Source: Salminus brasiliensis (Eukaryota > Chordata > Actinopteri > Characiformes > Bryconidae). From it: a DNA stretch of 64,000 nt. Shown piece after piece: positions 1 through 13,623 of the stretch; the first letter of the stretch is position 1; the number at the start of each line of letters is the position of its first letter. The stretch is from the NCBI RefSeq assembly GCF_030463535.1, contig NC_132888.1:8103581-8167580 (forward strand). Direction: 5' to 3'. Below the pieces are notes generated by a model, which was not told the DNA's origin, did no database searches, and was given only the letters and a program-made list of their open reading frames with translations. Made by a program: the position numbers and the translations under genes.

Positions 1-239
1 TTTTCAGGGTGCTCCCGTGTCTGTGTTACCTTCTGGCTCTCTACTTATAATTAGGCTGTTATAGTCAGACCTGCCGGAGTCGTCAGACACACTCTGATTC
101 TGCTCAACATTCTCTGCTCTCCATAAAATTGCTCTCAGTACTAACTTTCTCTTTTTACCGGTCCAACCAGCAAGCCCCCCACCCACCACCACCCATAGCA
201 GACCAGCTATCTTAATATCACCTCTATTAACTATCTGTT

Positions 240-530
240 ATACCTGGTTTGGTCATTTTTATTAATAATCTATAAATAGTTCTGATCAGAGGAGGACGGG
301 TCGGGTCCCCCTTGTGAGTCTTGGTTCCTCCCAAGGTTTCTTCCTCCAGCTCTGAGGGAGTTTTTCCTTGCCACTGTCGCCGTTTGGCTGCTCACTGGGG
401 GGTTTTGATCCTTCATGTCTTATGTTATTTCTTCTTTGTCTGTCTTTTATTAAGTACTAATTATGTAAAGCTGTTTTGTGACGACAACAGTTGTAAAAAG
501 CTATACAAATAAATCTGTCTTGACTTGACT
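240..530 (+). mobile_element. 3' tail of a non-LTR retrotransposon (LINE-like), copy 1
   Basis: The stretch has the look of a fish retroelement 3' end: a 'gtcttggttcctcccaagg' motif, then 'gagggagtttttccttgcca', then a tail with AATAAA and a 'cttgacttgact' terminus. A related but shorter and more diverged copy lies at 3410-3580, which supports dispersal. No reverse transcriptase can be read in the adjacent bases. The family name is not known to me with certainty; a SINE sharing a LINE tail is the alternative. Confidence 0.5.
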
Positions 531-535
531 GTGCA

Positions 536-1637
536 CATTTCTGACTTTGCGTTTCATATGAAATCATCCTGAATGACTGGTTACATCTTAATTATTTCAT
601 TATGCAGATAAGTATCTGGTTTAATGTCACTTTTTATATTGGTATATTTGCTGCTTGTCTAATGGTAAAAATACTGCTTGCTTCTGATGTGATATGATGA
701 GAGAGCGGGGGCGAGCAAGCGAGCGAGAGTTTTTCGCTGAAGGACAGCAAGTGGAGGTTTAATAATTTCTTTCAGAGCTCAAATCCTTGCAACGAAGGCC
801 ACAGTGGTCAATCCATGGCCCCTTTGAAGAGACAGAAATTAAAAGGTCCAAATCCAATTTGAAGGTAAACACAGTAGAAAATTAACCATGTGTCAGACAG
901 GACAACCATATATTCATGGAAAAAAGGACAAAAAAATCAATCTGCCTTGATTTTAATAATGGGTGACAGGATCTCTGTGAAAGAAGGGTGTAAATCTCTA
1001 GCTTTGATTGTTCTCGTCCCCAGGTTACATAAGATATGGATGGCCCAGACTTTTCAACAGCTACTTGTGAGGAAACAGGAGTGCAAAGAAAATGTTAGGC
1101 TCTGTTGAAGAGAGCTCTACAAAACATTACATAACAGCCTCTAACATCAGTGAGAGCACATGTTACTTAATCGACCCAGGCAGCCTTTCATCAAATCTAC
1201 GCAAATTTCATGTCATTATTGATGACAGACACATTACCAGAAGGCAGGTGGAGTACAGATGAACGTGAATTGTGTAGCTAACAGTTCAAGCTAAAGCAGT
1301 AGAGCATTACTTCAAAGACACAGGCATTTGATTGCATACACTCATCTTGTACAATCTCCATAGAAAAGCATTGCCGATAGAATGGGTTCCCCACATGAGA
1401 ATACAATTGGGCTGTGCATCAGCGGAGTTTCACTCTCTAGACTGATGGAGCTTCAGCAAACACCTTTGGGATGAGTTGGAGTGGTGTTAGCAATACAGAG
1501 CTGATCACTGAACATCAGCACCTGACCTCAGTAATGTTATTGTTGCTGAATGCAACCAAATTCTTAAAGCGATGTTTCAACAATTGCCTATTAAATTCCA
1601 ATCTAATTGTTCAAACAGGGGTTTATGAATGTCTAGA
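536..1637. other. intergenic, no gene seen
   Basis: This is AT-rich DNA with only short scattered open frames, none with a recognisable product or splice-like borders. No repeat family was recognised here. Confidence 0.6.
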
Positions 1638-1639
1638 CA

Positions 1640-2159
1640 TACACTGTACAGACAAAAGTACCGGGACACCTACTGGAGCTTTTTTGACATCCCATTCTAA
1701 ACCCATAGGCATTAATATGGAGTTGGTTCCCTTTGCAGCTCTAACAGCAGCAGGTCTGGAGCTCTGCAGTTATTGAGTCAGCAGAGCATTGGAGACTTTT
1801 CTGCACTCTGCTCTGAGCTCAGCACTCGGCCCTGACGCCGTTCTGTAACTATATGTGGTCTGACACTTACTCGGTGGCTGAGCTGCTCTCTGTGCATCCT
1901 AAACGCTTCCAATGTTCAATAACAATACCACTCACAGCTGATGGTGGAAGATCTAAGAGAAAACATGGTGGCTCCTATTACAGAACCACGCTGGAGTTCA
2001 GTGAGCTCTTTAGAACCACCCATTCTTTCACTAATGTGTGTAACGGCAGACTGCATGCCTAGGTGCTTGATTTTATACACCTGTAGCAATGGGACATAAT
2101 GAAACAGCTGGATTCAATAATTAGGCGCCGTGTCCCTATACTTTTGTCCATATAGTGCA
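1640..2159. mobile_element. MITE-like DNA transposon, family A (520 bp)
   Basis: The two ends form terminal inverted repeats of about 29 bp. The left end contains 'gacaaaagtaccgggacac'; the reverse complement of the right end contains 'gacaaaagtatagggacac'. The interior is non-coding (short frames at 1471-1776 and 1853-2062 are incidental). The interior does not resemble family B copies elsewhere in the window although the ends do. It is a probable non-autonomous DNA transposon that would depend on a transposase encoded elsewhere. Confidence 0.7.
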
Positions 2160-2393
2160 TAGTGGATTGTGAAGCAGGTTCAAGAAGTAATATCAGGGCT
2201 AGAGTGGACAAACCAAGCTTTAATATAGTCGGAATTGCCCTATTGTAGGACACCCAGGCACTATTTGGCGTAGGCCTTCCTCAACTACATGAAAGTAAAA
2301 AAAAACTATGGGGTAACAAGCTGTGATTGCATGTGATCAAAATCACATGACATCTCACATGTCCAATCATAGATAAGGGTGGATCAATCTTCA

Positions 2394-2674
2394 AGCTAGA
2401 GCTGGGCAATGAGACAACATTTTATTGTATCATGATAAATTGTGTTATTGTGATACACAACATGCTTTTCTCAGCATATCAAGGATATTATTAGTGCTTA
2501 AAGATAATTTCACTGTATTCAGTCTGGGAGAGTCTCTGAATAGTAGTTGTTAAGAAACTGGTGCTACTGATGTATTTAGTCTGTAGTTTAGCATCATGAT
2601 GAATATCATATATTGTAAAAAATGTCTATAAATATCATGATATAGTATTTTTACCATATCGCCCAGACCTACTT
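2394..2674. mobile_element. MITE-like element with 'gggcgatat'-type ends
   Basis: The block starts at 'tagagctgggcaatgagac' and ends at 'ccatatcgcccagacct', an inverted pair. The interior is AT-rich with many 'atcatgat' and 'gatatc' palindromes. Related, more decayed blocks lie at 3632-3940 and 6455-6690. This looks like the common fish miniature element that ends in a 'gcccagctct' motif; that family knowledge is recall. Confidence 0.5.
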
Positions 2675-3409
2675 CAAGCAGGAAATATCCCAATGTAAAA
2701 AGTCCCACATAAGGCTAATTCATCCTATAGAGAGAAATAGAGAGAGAGGAGAAATACTCATCAAATAGCAACACTACAGAAGAGCTACAGCAGAAATGAA
2801 CCAAAAATAGCTCCATTATTAATGATCTTAATGATGTATTGCTCTAGTAAATCTCTCATATCCAACAACTGAGTGTTTCAACTACAAGGAAATGATGGCT
2901 CTTGGTAATCATGATGAATGCCTGAAAAACCAGTTGGAGAATAAACTGGGTCAAAGTACAGTCCTACATCCTTCATCCCTAGAGGGTTTGAAGGTTCATC
3001 TCCCCTCGTATGCCAAGGAGATGTGGGTTTGAGAAGGGCAAAAAGTGGAGGAGTCAGCAGAATGGTGGAGAGGCCAGAGTCGGGAGCATCTGGAGGCAGA
3101 CCTTGAGGTGATTGATCAACCTCAGCTGGTGTAATAGATTTCAGCTAAATATAGGCTTTCCCTCTAGAGTTACGGCAGTATCATCTGCTACTGGACGAAG
3201 CTAAAACCCACCTGACACACAACCTTATCTTTTACATCTTGGAGCTCATTATTAAGAGGCATGAGCCACTTTTCCAAAGCAAATATCAGAACTAGAAAGC
3301 AGAAATGGTTAGGACACCAAACATACAGATATTAAATGTGTAACAGACCCCCCCCCCCACACATTGGCTACAGCTCTTAATTCACTATATTTTTTTGTCT
3401 ATTTTTATT

Positions 3410-3580
3410 CTTGTTCTGTCATTTGCTATCCGGTGTTGACCAGAGGAGAATGGGTTCTCCTTTTGAGTCTTGGTTCCTGACGATCTGAGGGGGTTTTCTC
3501 TTGCCACCGTTACCCTTGTCTTGCTCAAAAGAGGATCGGACCTGGATCTCTTTAACTGAACTGAATTAACATGGTTTTTT
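3410..3580 (+). mobile_element. LINE-like 3' tail, copy 2
   Basis: It shares 'gagtcttggttcct', 'gagggggttttctcttgccac' in shortened form and a 'gaactgaattaac' tail with the copy at 240-530. It is truncated at both ends and diverged. Confidence 0.4.
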
Positions 3581-3631
3581 TCTCTCATTTCAAAGTGCAG
3601 TCATTCTGCCAAGAGATGTTTGTTAGCTCAT

Positions 3632-3940
3632 GCAGGTCTGCACGATACTGGAAAAAAAGGAATATTGCAATATTTTCCTGAGATATAAACTGCAATATTT
3701 AACACAATACTGGGATTTTCACCAGAATTCACCAGAAGCTGGTGATCCAACATACCATGACATTAATAATGCACTATTTATATCCAATATTAAAGTAAAT
3801 TAAGTGATGTTGGGCAGATAAATCGGATATCTGATACGGCATGGAAAATTTCCCTTCTGTAATAAGTCACAGTAGTGATGTGACTACTGTGCATTTGCAC
3901 ATTGCTATAATGATGCTGAAACAATATATTGTGCCACCCT
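3632..3940. mobile_element. decayed MITE, 'gggcgatat' type
   Basis: It begins 'gcaggtctgcacgatactgg' and ends near 'atattgtgccaccct', with the same AT-rich interior style as 2394-2674. The ends are weaker, so limits are approximate. Confidence 0.35.
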
Positions 3941-6450
3941 AATCTGACGTTTGTTGTTTAGATTAGAACCAAAAATGCTAGGCTAACATTGCTAACTGGA
4001 CATAGACGGTCACCAATCTCTATAAATACACAGCCAAAAATGTCTGTTAACTCATTTGAAATGCATCCAGATCTTTATTTGTCTAACCCTATTAAGGTAA
4101 GTTCTGGCTATTATTATTATTATTATTATTGGCTAATATATTTATCAAGATTCATGTAATCACAGACTAAAAACATCAGTAGCAACATATTCTTAGAAAC
4201 TGCTATTCAGATCCTCTCTCGTACTGAATACCGTCATTTTTATTCAACATCTGCTGCTCTTCATCTAATTACACCAGTCTAATTACACTGCCTGTAATGC
4301 AACCTGCAGCTGATCAGTGTTTATTAAGCACTAACAATATCCTCAATATGCTTAGAAAAGCATATTGTGATCACGATAAAAAAAAAATTATCACAATACG
4401 ATAAAATATTGTCATATACCCCAGCTTTATTTCAGCATGTTTTTAGCGAGTATCATTAACAAAGGAAGATATAATGCGCACATTATTTGAGGGATGCACT
4501 GTATGTTGTGGGAAGGCTAAATCAGCAGACGCATTTGATGAACCAGTCTAATTATAGCTGAGTGCTGAGTCACATTCGAAGCTGAACCTTCTACACCAAA
4601 CGTCCGAATCCCACCGGTAGAGCCGTACTCTCCAGAGACCAGCCACAGCAAATCCCACTGGTGGGACTGTCCCTGCGAAGGGGTTAATGAAGACACATCA
4701 ATGTGGCTTATAACGTCCTGTTTTAGCCTCAATGTTTAAATAGGGTCCAGCCATTCCACTTTACTAAATCATTATTCTTTTTTTTAATGAGTTCACATTG
4801 TATTATAAAAATATTATGATTTTGATTATATCATGATTTTATTATGATGTATTTACTAAGATGAGATTGATGAGTTAATGTTAGCCTAGGGTGCTCAGCA
4901 AAATAAAAATGTAAATATTTCTTGGCTGATTGACTTAATCTGGGCTGTGAAAATTGAATTTTTTGACCAACTATTCACTGAAATTGCAAAAGTCTGTGCT
5001 AAAAAAAAATATTACATGGTGTATTAATCAATTAACCGAATCAGTCAATCAGTAGATTCTTTAAGGTATAAAAACGGCCAAAATGGCCAATAAAACATTG
5101 TATTTAAAATGTTTTTGGACACTTATTACAAGCTAATTAGTTTCGGACGCCTGAGAAAAATGCACGATAATTTAATTTGCTATCTGCCAGTTGGCTAAAG
5201 CAGGCGAGCCGAGTACAGTTAGCTGTACCACACCAAACTGGATCCAGTAAAATTAGCAGCCTTGTGGCAGGAGAATGCCTCCTTCTGAAGGAACGCTGCG
5301 TTTAAGACCGCATGCAGCCATGCTGTAATTGTAAGGAGCCAATGCACTGTTAGACACGGCTCCTCCCTTTGTGGAGCACTGACAGTAGTGTGTGATTTAA
5401 GATGCCACAGAGATGCAGCCGAGACGAGGAGGGTGGTGTGGAAGCACTGGGTGGAAAGTTTAACTGTTCTTCGGTGCTAATTAAAAGCAGCAGGCAGTGA
5501 CAGCAGAAAAAGCGAGAGACACTAAGAACTCCAGAGACTAAAGCAGGGTTCTTGTGCCACCCACACAAAACACATCCAAGTCCCTGATCATGAAAATATT
5601 CTTTTAGACGTAAAAGAATGTAGCGACAAATGTATCACATTAGGCTACTGATATTACTGAACAGTTTGAGACTCTCAGACTCAGAAAACAGAATTTATGT
5701 GAAAAATTTATGTGAAAAATTTAATTGATATAGGGCCCTAATTTAGCGATCTAAAAGCGATCCACCAACCGTGCAGGGTGAATTAGGGCATGTCAGTGTG
5801 TCTTTGCTATCGTAACGACAGGAAATTGAGGCTTGAAACAGGCAAAGTCTTAATTAATCATTGGTTTATTGCACTTTATGCCCAAAAACACCCATCAGCG
5901 TGTCGCTTGCCGTTCCCTTTAAGAGCCAGGTGTGGTCTGACTTTGGCCGATTGCTATTTTAGTGGTGTAAAGCGTGTGGTGGGGGGGAGGGTTAGTGTAT
6001 GAGCGTCAGGCTGCACGCGCCTGTGTTGACAATTCACTGCCAAGATAGCAACGAACGTCTGACTGTTGATGTCTGCCTAGGCTGTTTTCAGTCAGTGGAG
6101 CTCCTGTGTTTCTGATGCCAAGATACACAGCAATACTCCAGAAACTGACCTGAACACCCCTCATTTCTAGACCACAACAACTGTTGGCGGGGTGCAAGCT
6201 AGCAATGAGCATCGCGACGCACCTTGCACAGAGTGTAAGCTAGGCCATAGTATTCAAACATTGTTTTACAGCTTTCAAATCCCTAAACAGTCCATATAAT
6301 ACAGTAGTTTAGCTCCATATTCCATATATCAGTTTAAAAGACACATTAAAAAAATAATAATTCAGTGGGATACAAAATAAATTTTGGCCAATCCAAAATT
6401 TGGTCAATTCAACCTATTTGGTCAATTTTTCCACCTTTCACTGGTATATA
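3941..6450. other. intergenic, no gene seen
   Basis: AT-rich sequence with a short ATT trinucleotide run near 4112-4130 and another fragment of the 'cacgataaaaaa' repeat near 4330-4430. Open frames at 4517-4732, 5350-5568, 5790-6002 and 6006-6212 show no recognisable protein, so nothing else is called. Confidence 0.5.
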
Positions 6451-6454
6451 TTTG

Positions 6455-6690
6455 GATATCTGGATATATTTTTGATATTTGTGATACAAGCGAGTGTATA
6501 ATGGATATCGTCAGTGCTTAAAGAACACTGACCAACAGCACATTTCATCACAGAGGGTGAAATTAGTGCTGTTTAACTGGATAAAGAATCTGCGGTCACT
6601 GATGCATTTTGTTTGCATGTCAAAATATCATGATAAATGTTGTGCATCATTGTGATAGCACATTTTTACCATATCTCCCACCCCCAAATT
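6455..6690. mobile_element. decayed MITE, 'gggcgatat' type
   Basis: Dense 'ggatat' and 'tgatat' motifs and a right end at 'accatatctcccacccc' place it with 2394-2674. Limits are approximate. Confidence 0.35.
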
Positions 6691-7282
6691 GCCACTCAAA
6701 ATTTACTGCTATATAAAAGGACGCCACACCGACAGAACACATCTGTAGCAGCAGACTTTAAACACGGCCATCTAAATACCAGTCCATACTGAGTACAATA
6801 TTTATGTTTTTTATACAAAAAAATAATAAAATCAGCCACACTCCATCCAGTTCAGCACTTATTTTGCTTATTGTACTGAAGTGTGCAGTTGTGTCTCGAT
6901 AACAAAGGTTATCACATAAAATAAATATAGTCACATTTCCCACCTCTATACAACACTGCAGGGTATGCACCAGTTTACATTACCTAGAGTAGGCTATGCA
7001 TACTTGGGCACCGTGCAGCTGACTATGAGCCATCCCTCATTCTCTCTCCTTCTGGCATACTTCCTTTCATGCAAGAATGGAAGGTCATGTGATGATACGG
7101 GCTTCCTTTCAGTGCCTCCAAACCGTGTCTGTGTATACAGCTCTGTTTGTTTGAGGCTTGTAACCAACCTGTCAAGAAGTCTGTTTACTCCTCAGAATGA
7201 ATCATGCTGGGTTTTACACCAAGCTAAGAACTCCCCTTTTTTATGCTGTGCATGCATATACAGTATATATCCAACATAAACA

Positions 7283-7750
7283 ACATGGACAAAAGTATTG
7301 GGACGTGCGTTCATTTATTGTTTCTTCTAAAAACAAGGGTATTAAAAAACCTATCCTGCTTTTGTTGGAGTATTGTCTCCACTTTGTAGATATTGAAGGA
7401 GCATTGCTGTGAGGATTTGATTGCATTCAGTGCCAAGAGCGTTAGAGAGGTTAAGATGTTGGATGATCACCACCCTACCTCATCATCCCCAACTCACTCC
7501 AAAATATTTGATGGAGCACCAACCATCATTCTGGGGAACACTGTTTCACAGCTCAATGCAATAACCCCTATAGTCCACACATGGCATTAGGCAGCATGGT
7601 GCCATAAGGGTTCATGTAAATCTGCTTCAGAGAGTCCTATTCTATTGGCAGTATTCAGTTTTCTACAGGGACTAAACAAGCTGTGTGTTTGCACGTGTCA
7701 GCAAAGGGCACAACTTAAAGTAGCTGAATGTCTTCATTAGACATTTGGAG
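7283..7750 (+). mobile_element. MITE-like DNA transposon, family B, copy 1
   Basis: The left end reads 'acatggacaaaagtattggg'. The body carries the shared family text, including 'ggatgatcaccaccctacc', 'gcaccaaccatcattc' and 'cctattctattggca'. The right terminal repeat is eroded at 'gacatttgga'. There is no coding capacity. The family has 11 recognisable copies in this window on both strands. Confidence 0.7.
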
Positions 7751-9440
7751 ATTTTTTTTGCATTTTGCATAAGGATGCATTAATGGGATTGTGTGTGTGG
7801 GGTTCTCTAGTAAAGGCCATACCCCTCCATCACAATACCAATACCCTCCCCATAAATGAATAAATGATTCTCTGTCTGGAAAAAAGGTTCTTTGGTTGAT
7901 GGAAACACTTTTGTAGATGATTCTGTAACACCATTATTATTGAGTAAAAAATTATAATAAATAACTGTATATTTAGTTTTCTTTCTGAGTGTAAAGAGCA
8001 GATATGATACCACCTTATGTTTCCTGATCAAAATGTTAAGCATCAGCCGGCAATTCTATGTAGAACCCTTTGAAACCCTTTGAAAACCCTTTGTTTTCTT
8101 CAGCACTAAAAAAGGGTTACACTATCGTTATGGGTTGAAGGACCTTTTTTAGTAGTATATATACTCTTTTTTGTTTAGATAGAGTGTATAGCACAATACC
8201 ACTTTACCTTTTGTGATATTGAAATCTTGACGATCGGCCAATAACAAACTGATATTTTACTGTAATAATTAAGCATTAAAATGAGCCGTTTTAATTCAAT
8301 CACTTCACCTAATTACAGCATCTAAAAGTGGACTCTTGTGCTCAGACTACTTAAACACTACTATCCCACAGGAAGAAAAGAGGTGTGAATTCCATCTTTT
8401 CAGGATTTGTTACAGGACTAGATCGGATTGGTCCTTTTCCAGTCTTTAGCATTTCTTTGAATTTGAACTACACTTTGAATTAACTTTGAGTTTATTAATA
8501 ATAAAAAAAAAATAATAAAAAAATAATAATAAAAATAATAATAATAAGATATTTAAAAAGTGTATTAAAAACATGTATTGCTAATAAAACACCCCAAAAT
8601 ATTCTATTGTGAAAAGATAAAGTAGGAAACCCTAAAGAAAAAAAAAGTGGTGGGCAAAAAATGCATAAATTGTTCCTATACAGGTGTGCTGTTTTTACCT
8701 ATACATCTTTACTGTAAGAGAGAGCAATAAGAAATTCTTATTAAAATAATATTCATAATAATCTAATATTTATTATTTGAATTATAACTCACTCTCAGTT
8801 ACCAAAACAAATGATAAAACCTAACGTTGTCAGCCGTGCACAAATACGTCCAAATCTATTCAGGCAGCTCTCCTCACTCTGGGAGTGGACATCTGCGTCC
8901 AGCGCACTACCTGAACCCCAGCTGAACCCAATGCCCTGTCTGGGTCCCGATGTGAAAGTGCATTCGAACAATAGCCAGCGAGAGCAGCCTGGTTCCCGCA
9001 GTCCGCGCGCCTGGCTGGCTGTGGAGGAGAAGGTAATTCTGGCTCAGCTCTTAATCATACACTAGGTGCTGATATGGTTGCCTGGAAAGCCCACAGCTGA
9101 CAAAGGCATGCATGGCATGCAGACACAGGAGGAACATTGTTCTGGTGGAAGGCCATTCAAACTTTAAAGGAGCCAGATCGTACACATCTCTAACCCACTT
9201 CATTTACCATGAGCAGTTTTCAGCCTTCCTTTTATTAAACCAAAATAGCAGGTGCCTCAGACCACAGTCTAGACTAAAGGACCAAAATTAGGTCCAACCA
9301 TAAGAGGTGAGATCGGTCCAGATCAAACGAAATTCATGGCTGGGTTTGGTTGCAGGTTGGACTTTTGGATCAATTACAGCAGGTTGAGGCAGGTTATAGT
9401 AGTAATGGGACAAAATTCAAGGCAGGAGCACATGGGGATG
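7751..9440. other. intergenic with an A/T-rich simple repeat
   Basis: Holds an AAT-type low-complexity stretch at about 8497-8550 and 'ggttcttt' motifs near 7880-8160 that resemble the hairpin repeat at 35120-35375. An 84-codon frame at 8811-9065 has no recognisable product and no splice context I could support. Confidence 0.5.
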
Positions 9441-9725
9441 ATTATACAATATGCTGACAAAAGTATTGGGACACCTGCTAACTCATTGTTCAAAAAAACA
9501 AAAACAAAGAAAAATAAAAGGTTATCCGGCTTGCTGTCTGACTAGTAACTGTTTCTACTGTCCAGGAAAGGCTTTCAACAAGATTTAAGAGCATTGCTAT
9601 GAAGATTTGGTTGCACTCTCCTACTCCCCACCTAATCCCAAAAGTACTAGATGGAGCGCCACCATCATTCCAGAGAACACATTTCCACTGCTCCACAACC
9701 CTAAGCTGGAGGGCTTTATTACGAC
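9441..9725 (+). mobile_element. MITE family B, copy 2 (right end missing)
   Basis: The left end 'gacaaaagtattgggacacc' and the following family text are clear, interrupted by an A-rich insertion near 9490-9520. Similarity ends at 'ggagggctttatta', so the right terminal repeat is absent. Confidence 0.65.
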
Positions 9726-10785
9726 AGTGTTTGAGGTTCATGGTTTGTCAGTTCCATGTCTGAAGTTCAGACATTAAATTTGACTGCAGTATCTGAATAT
9801 TCGTCTGAAAATCTAGAAGCAAGCAGCATAATAGTGCCATCTGTCAGAAGGAGCAAGAGGACAGGTAGCCATCTGTATTGGCTGCTATTCAACAGGGTTC
9901 TGCCCAGTGTGCTGCGCAGAACATGCTGCCCCGAATGCAACTGTGATCAAGTTAGCAAAGGTGGCATAACATGCACAGTCACCATTTTTGTGCATCATAT
10001 TATTAAGCCTACTATTCTCTGTCCTATTCTCGAGAATCTTTAGTGTCCCTGCATATCTGAAGTTCGTTATTTAAAGCAGCATTATGCAAGAATTGCTATT
10101 TTTGCCTACAGGCAGTGGAATTCACATTTACATCACTGCTGTAAATACAAATCAAGCTCTCCCTCATAGACAGCTATACACGTGCATTTGTTGACAGGTG
10201 AGAGATACAGACAGGGGACCTGCCAGGGTTTTGGGTCCCATGAAAAGATCTAAACACTGGGCCCCACAACTCTAATAATTTCACCAAAACATGCAATTAA
10301 TACATTGTTAAGGGCCAATCAGTCACAGGCCCTGAGAATCGTCCTAATTTTTCACACCTATACGGTGCACCTGGATTCAGAACACTTCAGCATCTGAAGG
10401 TAAAGAAGCATGTGGACTGAGGCAGCAGAGTCATACACAGGATTTTACACAAATATGACTTGGGTTACACGGTTCTGGAGAGAGGTCTTGTGCAGCTCCA
10501 CCAAAGATCTGTAGGGCAGGAGCAGCGTTTTCAGTCCATATTACAGTCAGTGGATCATCATCGTCATCATCATCATCATCATGATTCTGGGGCTGCTACT
10601 TTACTTTACTTGCTAGATTATGGAAGGCTGGAACATCATTTAGGCCTATATTGGTAATGCCCTGGTGTGCAGTACAGAAAGCAGTGAAAGGCTGGAGCTC
10701 TAAAAGACAATCATAACCCGGTGAAAAAAGTACTGTTAGGCCTTTGTGGTGTGTAGGAGGACAGTGAAGAGCCAGTCTTCCCACA
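9726..10785. other. intergenic, no gene seen
   Basis: No recognisable coding sequence. A short CAT run lies at about 10556-10581. Confidence 0.5.
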
Positions 10786-10787
10786 TA

Positions 10788-10790
<3 letters not shown>

Positions 10791-10882
<92 letters not shown>
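10791..10882. repeat. (AC)n dinucleotide microsatellite, about 46 units
   Basis: An uninterrupted AC run of roughly 92 bp. It opens several long artefactual frames on both strands (poly Cys-Val and Thr-His), which are not genes. Confidence 0.98.
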
Positions 10883-10884
<2 letters not shown>

Positions 10885-13582
10885 CAATCTCATCACACCA
10901 AAGACAATACGGATACGATGCCAATGTCGGTGGAGGATCATAATTTCTTTAATTTCTGACAATTATTGAAGGCAATCCTTACTGATCTATTTACGTGCAA
11001 CGCTCATACTTGCAATAAGCAGCAGCTAAAAATAGACTTCCACTAGGAATCATGAGCAGAAACATCCTCCAATTTCTTTAATTCTTAGCCCCTCATTTAA
11101 AATCTGTAGCTGGGCGCAGTTGGAGCTCCCTGCTGACTTTTTTTTTGGTCTATTGGCAGTCAGGGGGCGGGCTTTGAGACATAACACGTAGCACGTAATT
11201 AGTGGACATGTGTGTGTGTGCGTGTGTGGGGGGGTACTGCCTAATCAAAGAGGGTGGGAAATCTCGACTCTTCTGGGACTGGCATTAATAGCAGGCAATT
11301 TCCCACTATCACCCATCACACATATGCTAACAGAGACAATGCCATGCATTCATTGTCCGCGACGGATAAATGAACACTCTCAGTTTCCTTAGTGATGGAT
11401 AGGGATTCTTTTTATAGACACCAGATATGGGAGTGTGCTTTTTTCTTGGGAAAAAGAAAAAAAAAACACCAGAAATCACCAGTGTTTCAGTGGACTAAAT
11501 TTATAAAAAAAAAAATACATATAAACCAGAAATATTAATATGATTCATTTCACTAGATTTAAACCCCCTTCACAATTAAATGTTAGAATTCTCCATCATT
11601 CTAACCACTTAATTAATCAATTGCATAAATATTAATGTATTGACATCAGAAGATAATCCCAGATATCGGTCAGCTGATGATCCCAATATCAGAGCAATCT
11701 TGTCCCCCTTGCTAGTATCGACACCTTTTTCCATGCACAATTTATCCTCGTCAACACCTGCCTCTTTCTGACCACAGAGACGCTCTTGTCTGGCTATTTT
11801 TGGGACAGAGACCACTCTTCGGCTAGCAGTCAAACAGACATGTGTAAAAACGCCAGCATCACACACCCCACCATGCCATGGACATGCCAGTGTCACTGCA
11901 GTGCTGAAAGTGGTCCAGCTCCCAAAATAAAATCTCATCACAAGTTAACCAATGAGGAATGGGGTAGCGGCTAGGCCGGTCACGATCATGACATTTTAGC
12001 TGAGATGGTGTACTGCCCTGGCTACAGTTATGTACTTAGTTATTATTGCGTTCAATTTAAATATATTTCTATGCATTTCCACAACAAATGTTGCCAATAT
12101 GCAGCTTTCCAGAGATCCGGGTCCAAGCCTCTTTTCAGCAAGCTAGTGGCAAGGAAAACGCCCTCGGGTCAATACCAGACAATAACAATAAAAAGCAAAC
12201 CAGGAATAAAAACAACAATCAAGCAAAACTGAATTAAGAGAAAAATGGCAAAATGTGCCGTCAAGCCATAAAAGATGAAAACGTGAGTAAGATGATAAAG
12301 TCCATGCAGATAAAGCTATCTACTATTATTAGCTATCCACTAGCAGGCTGACCATATTTTGGGTGCATGGGTGTCCATCGTGGCTAGTATGTGGGAGGTA
12401 GTTCAATATGTTCAATATAATGAACATTAATACATAAATATTTATTTATTTACCACTAATATATACTAATAAATAGTCTTTTAAAAATCTTTTATTTTAG
12501 TATGTCTTAAAATAAGTAAAATAAGATTATTTTTATATTTTTTCAGTGGAGTTGGGAAGCAGTTTGACCTCTAGTTTATGGAGATACACATAGACCAATG
12601 ATGGCGCCAGCACCGGGTGATATGACCTCAAATCAGAATCATACCTCTATTATGATTAATGACCGGTTATATAAGCTGCCCAAGTTGCTCTGTTGACTCT
12701 GTGAGCTCTCGAGTTCTCCACCATGTTGTTTCCATGTCACAGACTGGACAGGGCACAGTCACGTGACTACACAGGTGTTTGTATGTTTAAATAAATAAAT
12801 AAATAAAAATCCACAGGGGCAAGATAACGTTGATCAGATTTTGATTAATTTTCGAGGCGTGTTTAAGGCTCTAAAAATCGTAGAAGCAAACCAATGCCAA
12901 GGACATTTTCCACGATTTAGAAGTCCTGTCCGGATGCACTGTTGACATCCCAAACAGAGGACATGTCCAGAAAAAAAGGACACTAAACACTAAAACTGGA
13001 CACTTCTGATTCGTAAATCTCAACTTCTACATATTTCTATTTCTTGTCTGCACATATTTCTATTTTTGAATCTTGAGATTTTTCATCTTGTCTTGTCATC
13101 TTATTTTTCATGTCCTCGGAGAGCCGTCAAAGCATTTCACTGCTAGCTGTGAGTCGTTTGTGTCGGGATTGTGCATGTGACAAACATTTCATTTAATTTG
13201 ATTTCATGTTCAAACGTCCACAGTTACACTGAATCATCTGTAGAGTCCAGCAAAGTTAACGTCTTCTTCCATGTAAATGTGCAACCATGAGCAAAAAAAC
13301 TGTTCTGCTTGCATAAATGCTAACAATATTAGAATTAGCTGAACGCTCTCAAACAAACCCCATTATAAGTGCTCCTTTCTAAACCTGTTACAGCACCAAT
13401 GTATTTGTTTTTATAACAATTAAAGATCTCAGTGAATGCATTAGGCCTCAAACACGACACACCCAGTTCACATTCAGCCTGTTGCGACATAATACGACTG
13501 TAAAACCACGTGTGTGTGGAAAATGACTGTGATCAGAGGAAATCACCACAATCAGCTTAAATAATTGTGATCAGGTGATTAT

Positions 13583-13585
<3 letters not shown>
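10883..13585. other. intergenic, no gene seen
   Basis: AT-rich sequence. Open frames at 11609-11941 and 12005-12232 have no recognisable product. A short AAAT run lies at 12787-12808. Confidence 0.5.
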
Positions 13586-13619
<34 letters not shown>

Positions 13620-13623
13620 TAAT
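13586..13623. repeat. (AAT)n microsatellite
   Basis: About ten AAT units at the 'ataataataat' run. Confidence 0.9.

Noticed and set aside
10596..10962. Cys-Val and Thr-His repeat open frames on both strands
   Set aside because: They are translations of the (AC)n microsatellite.
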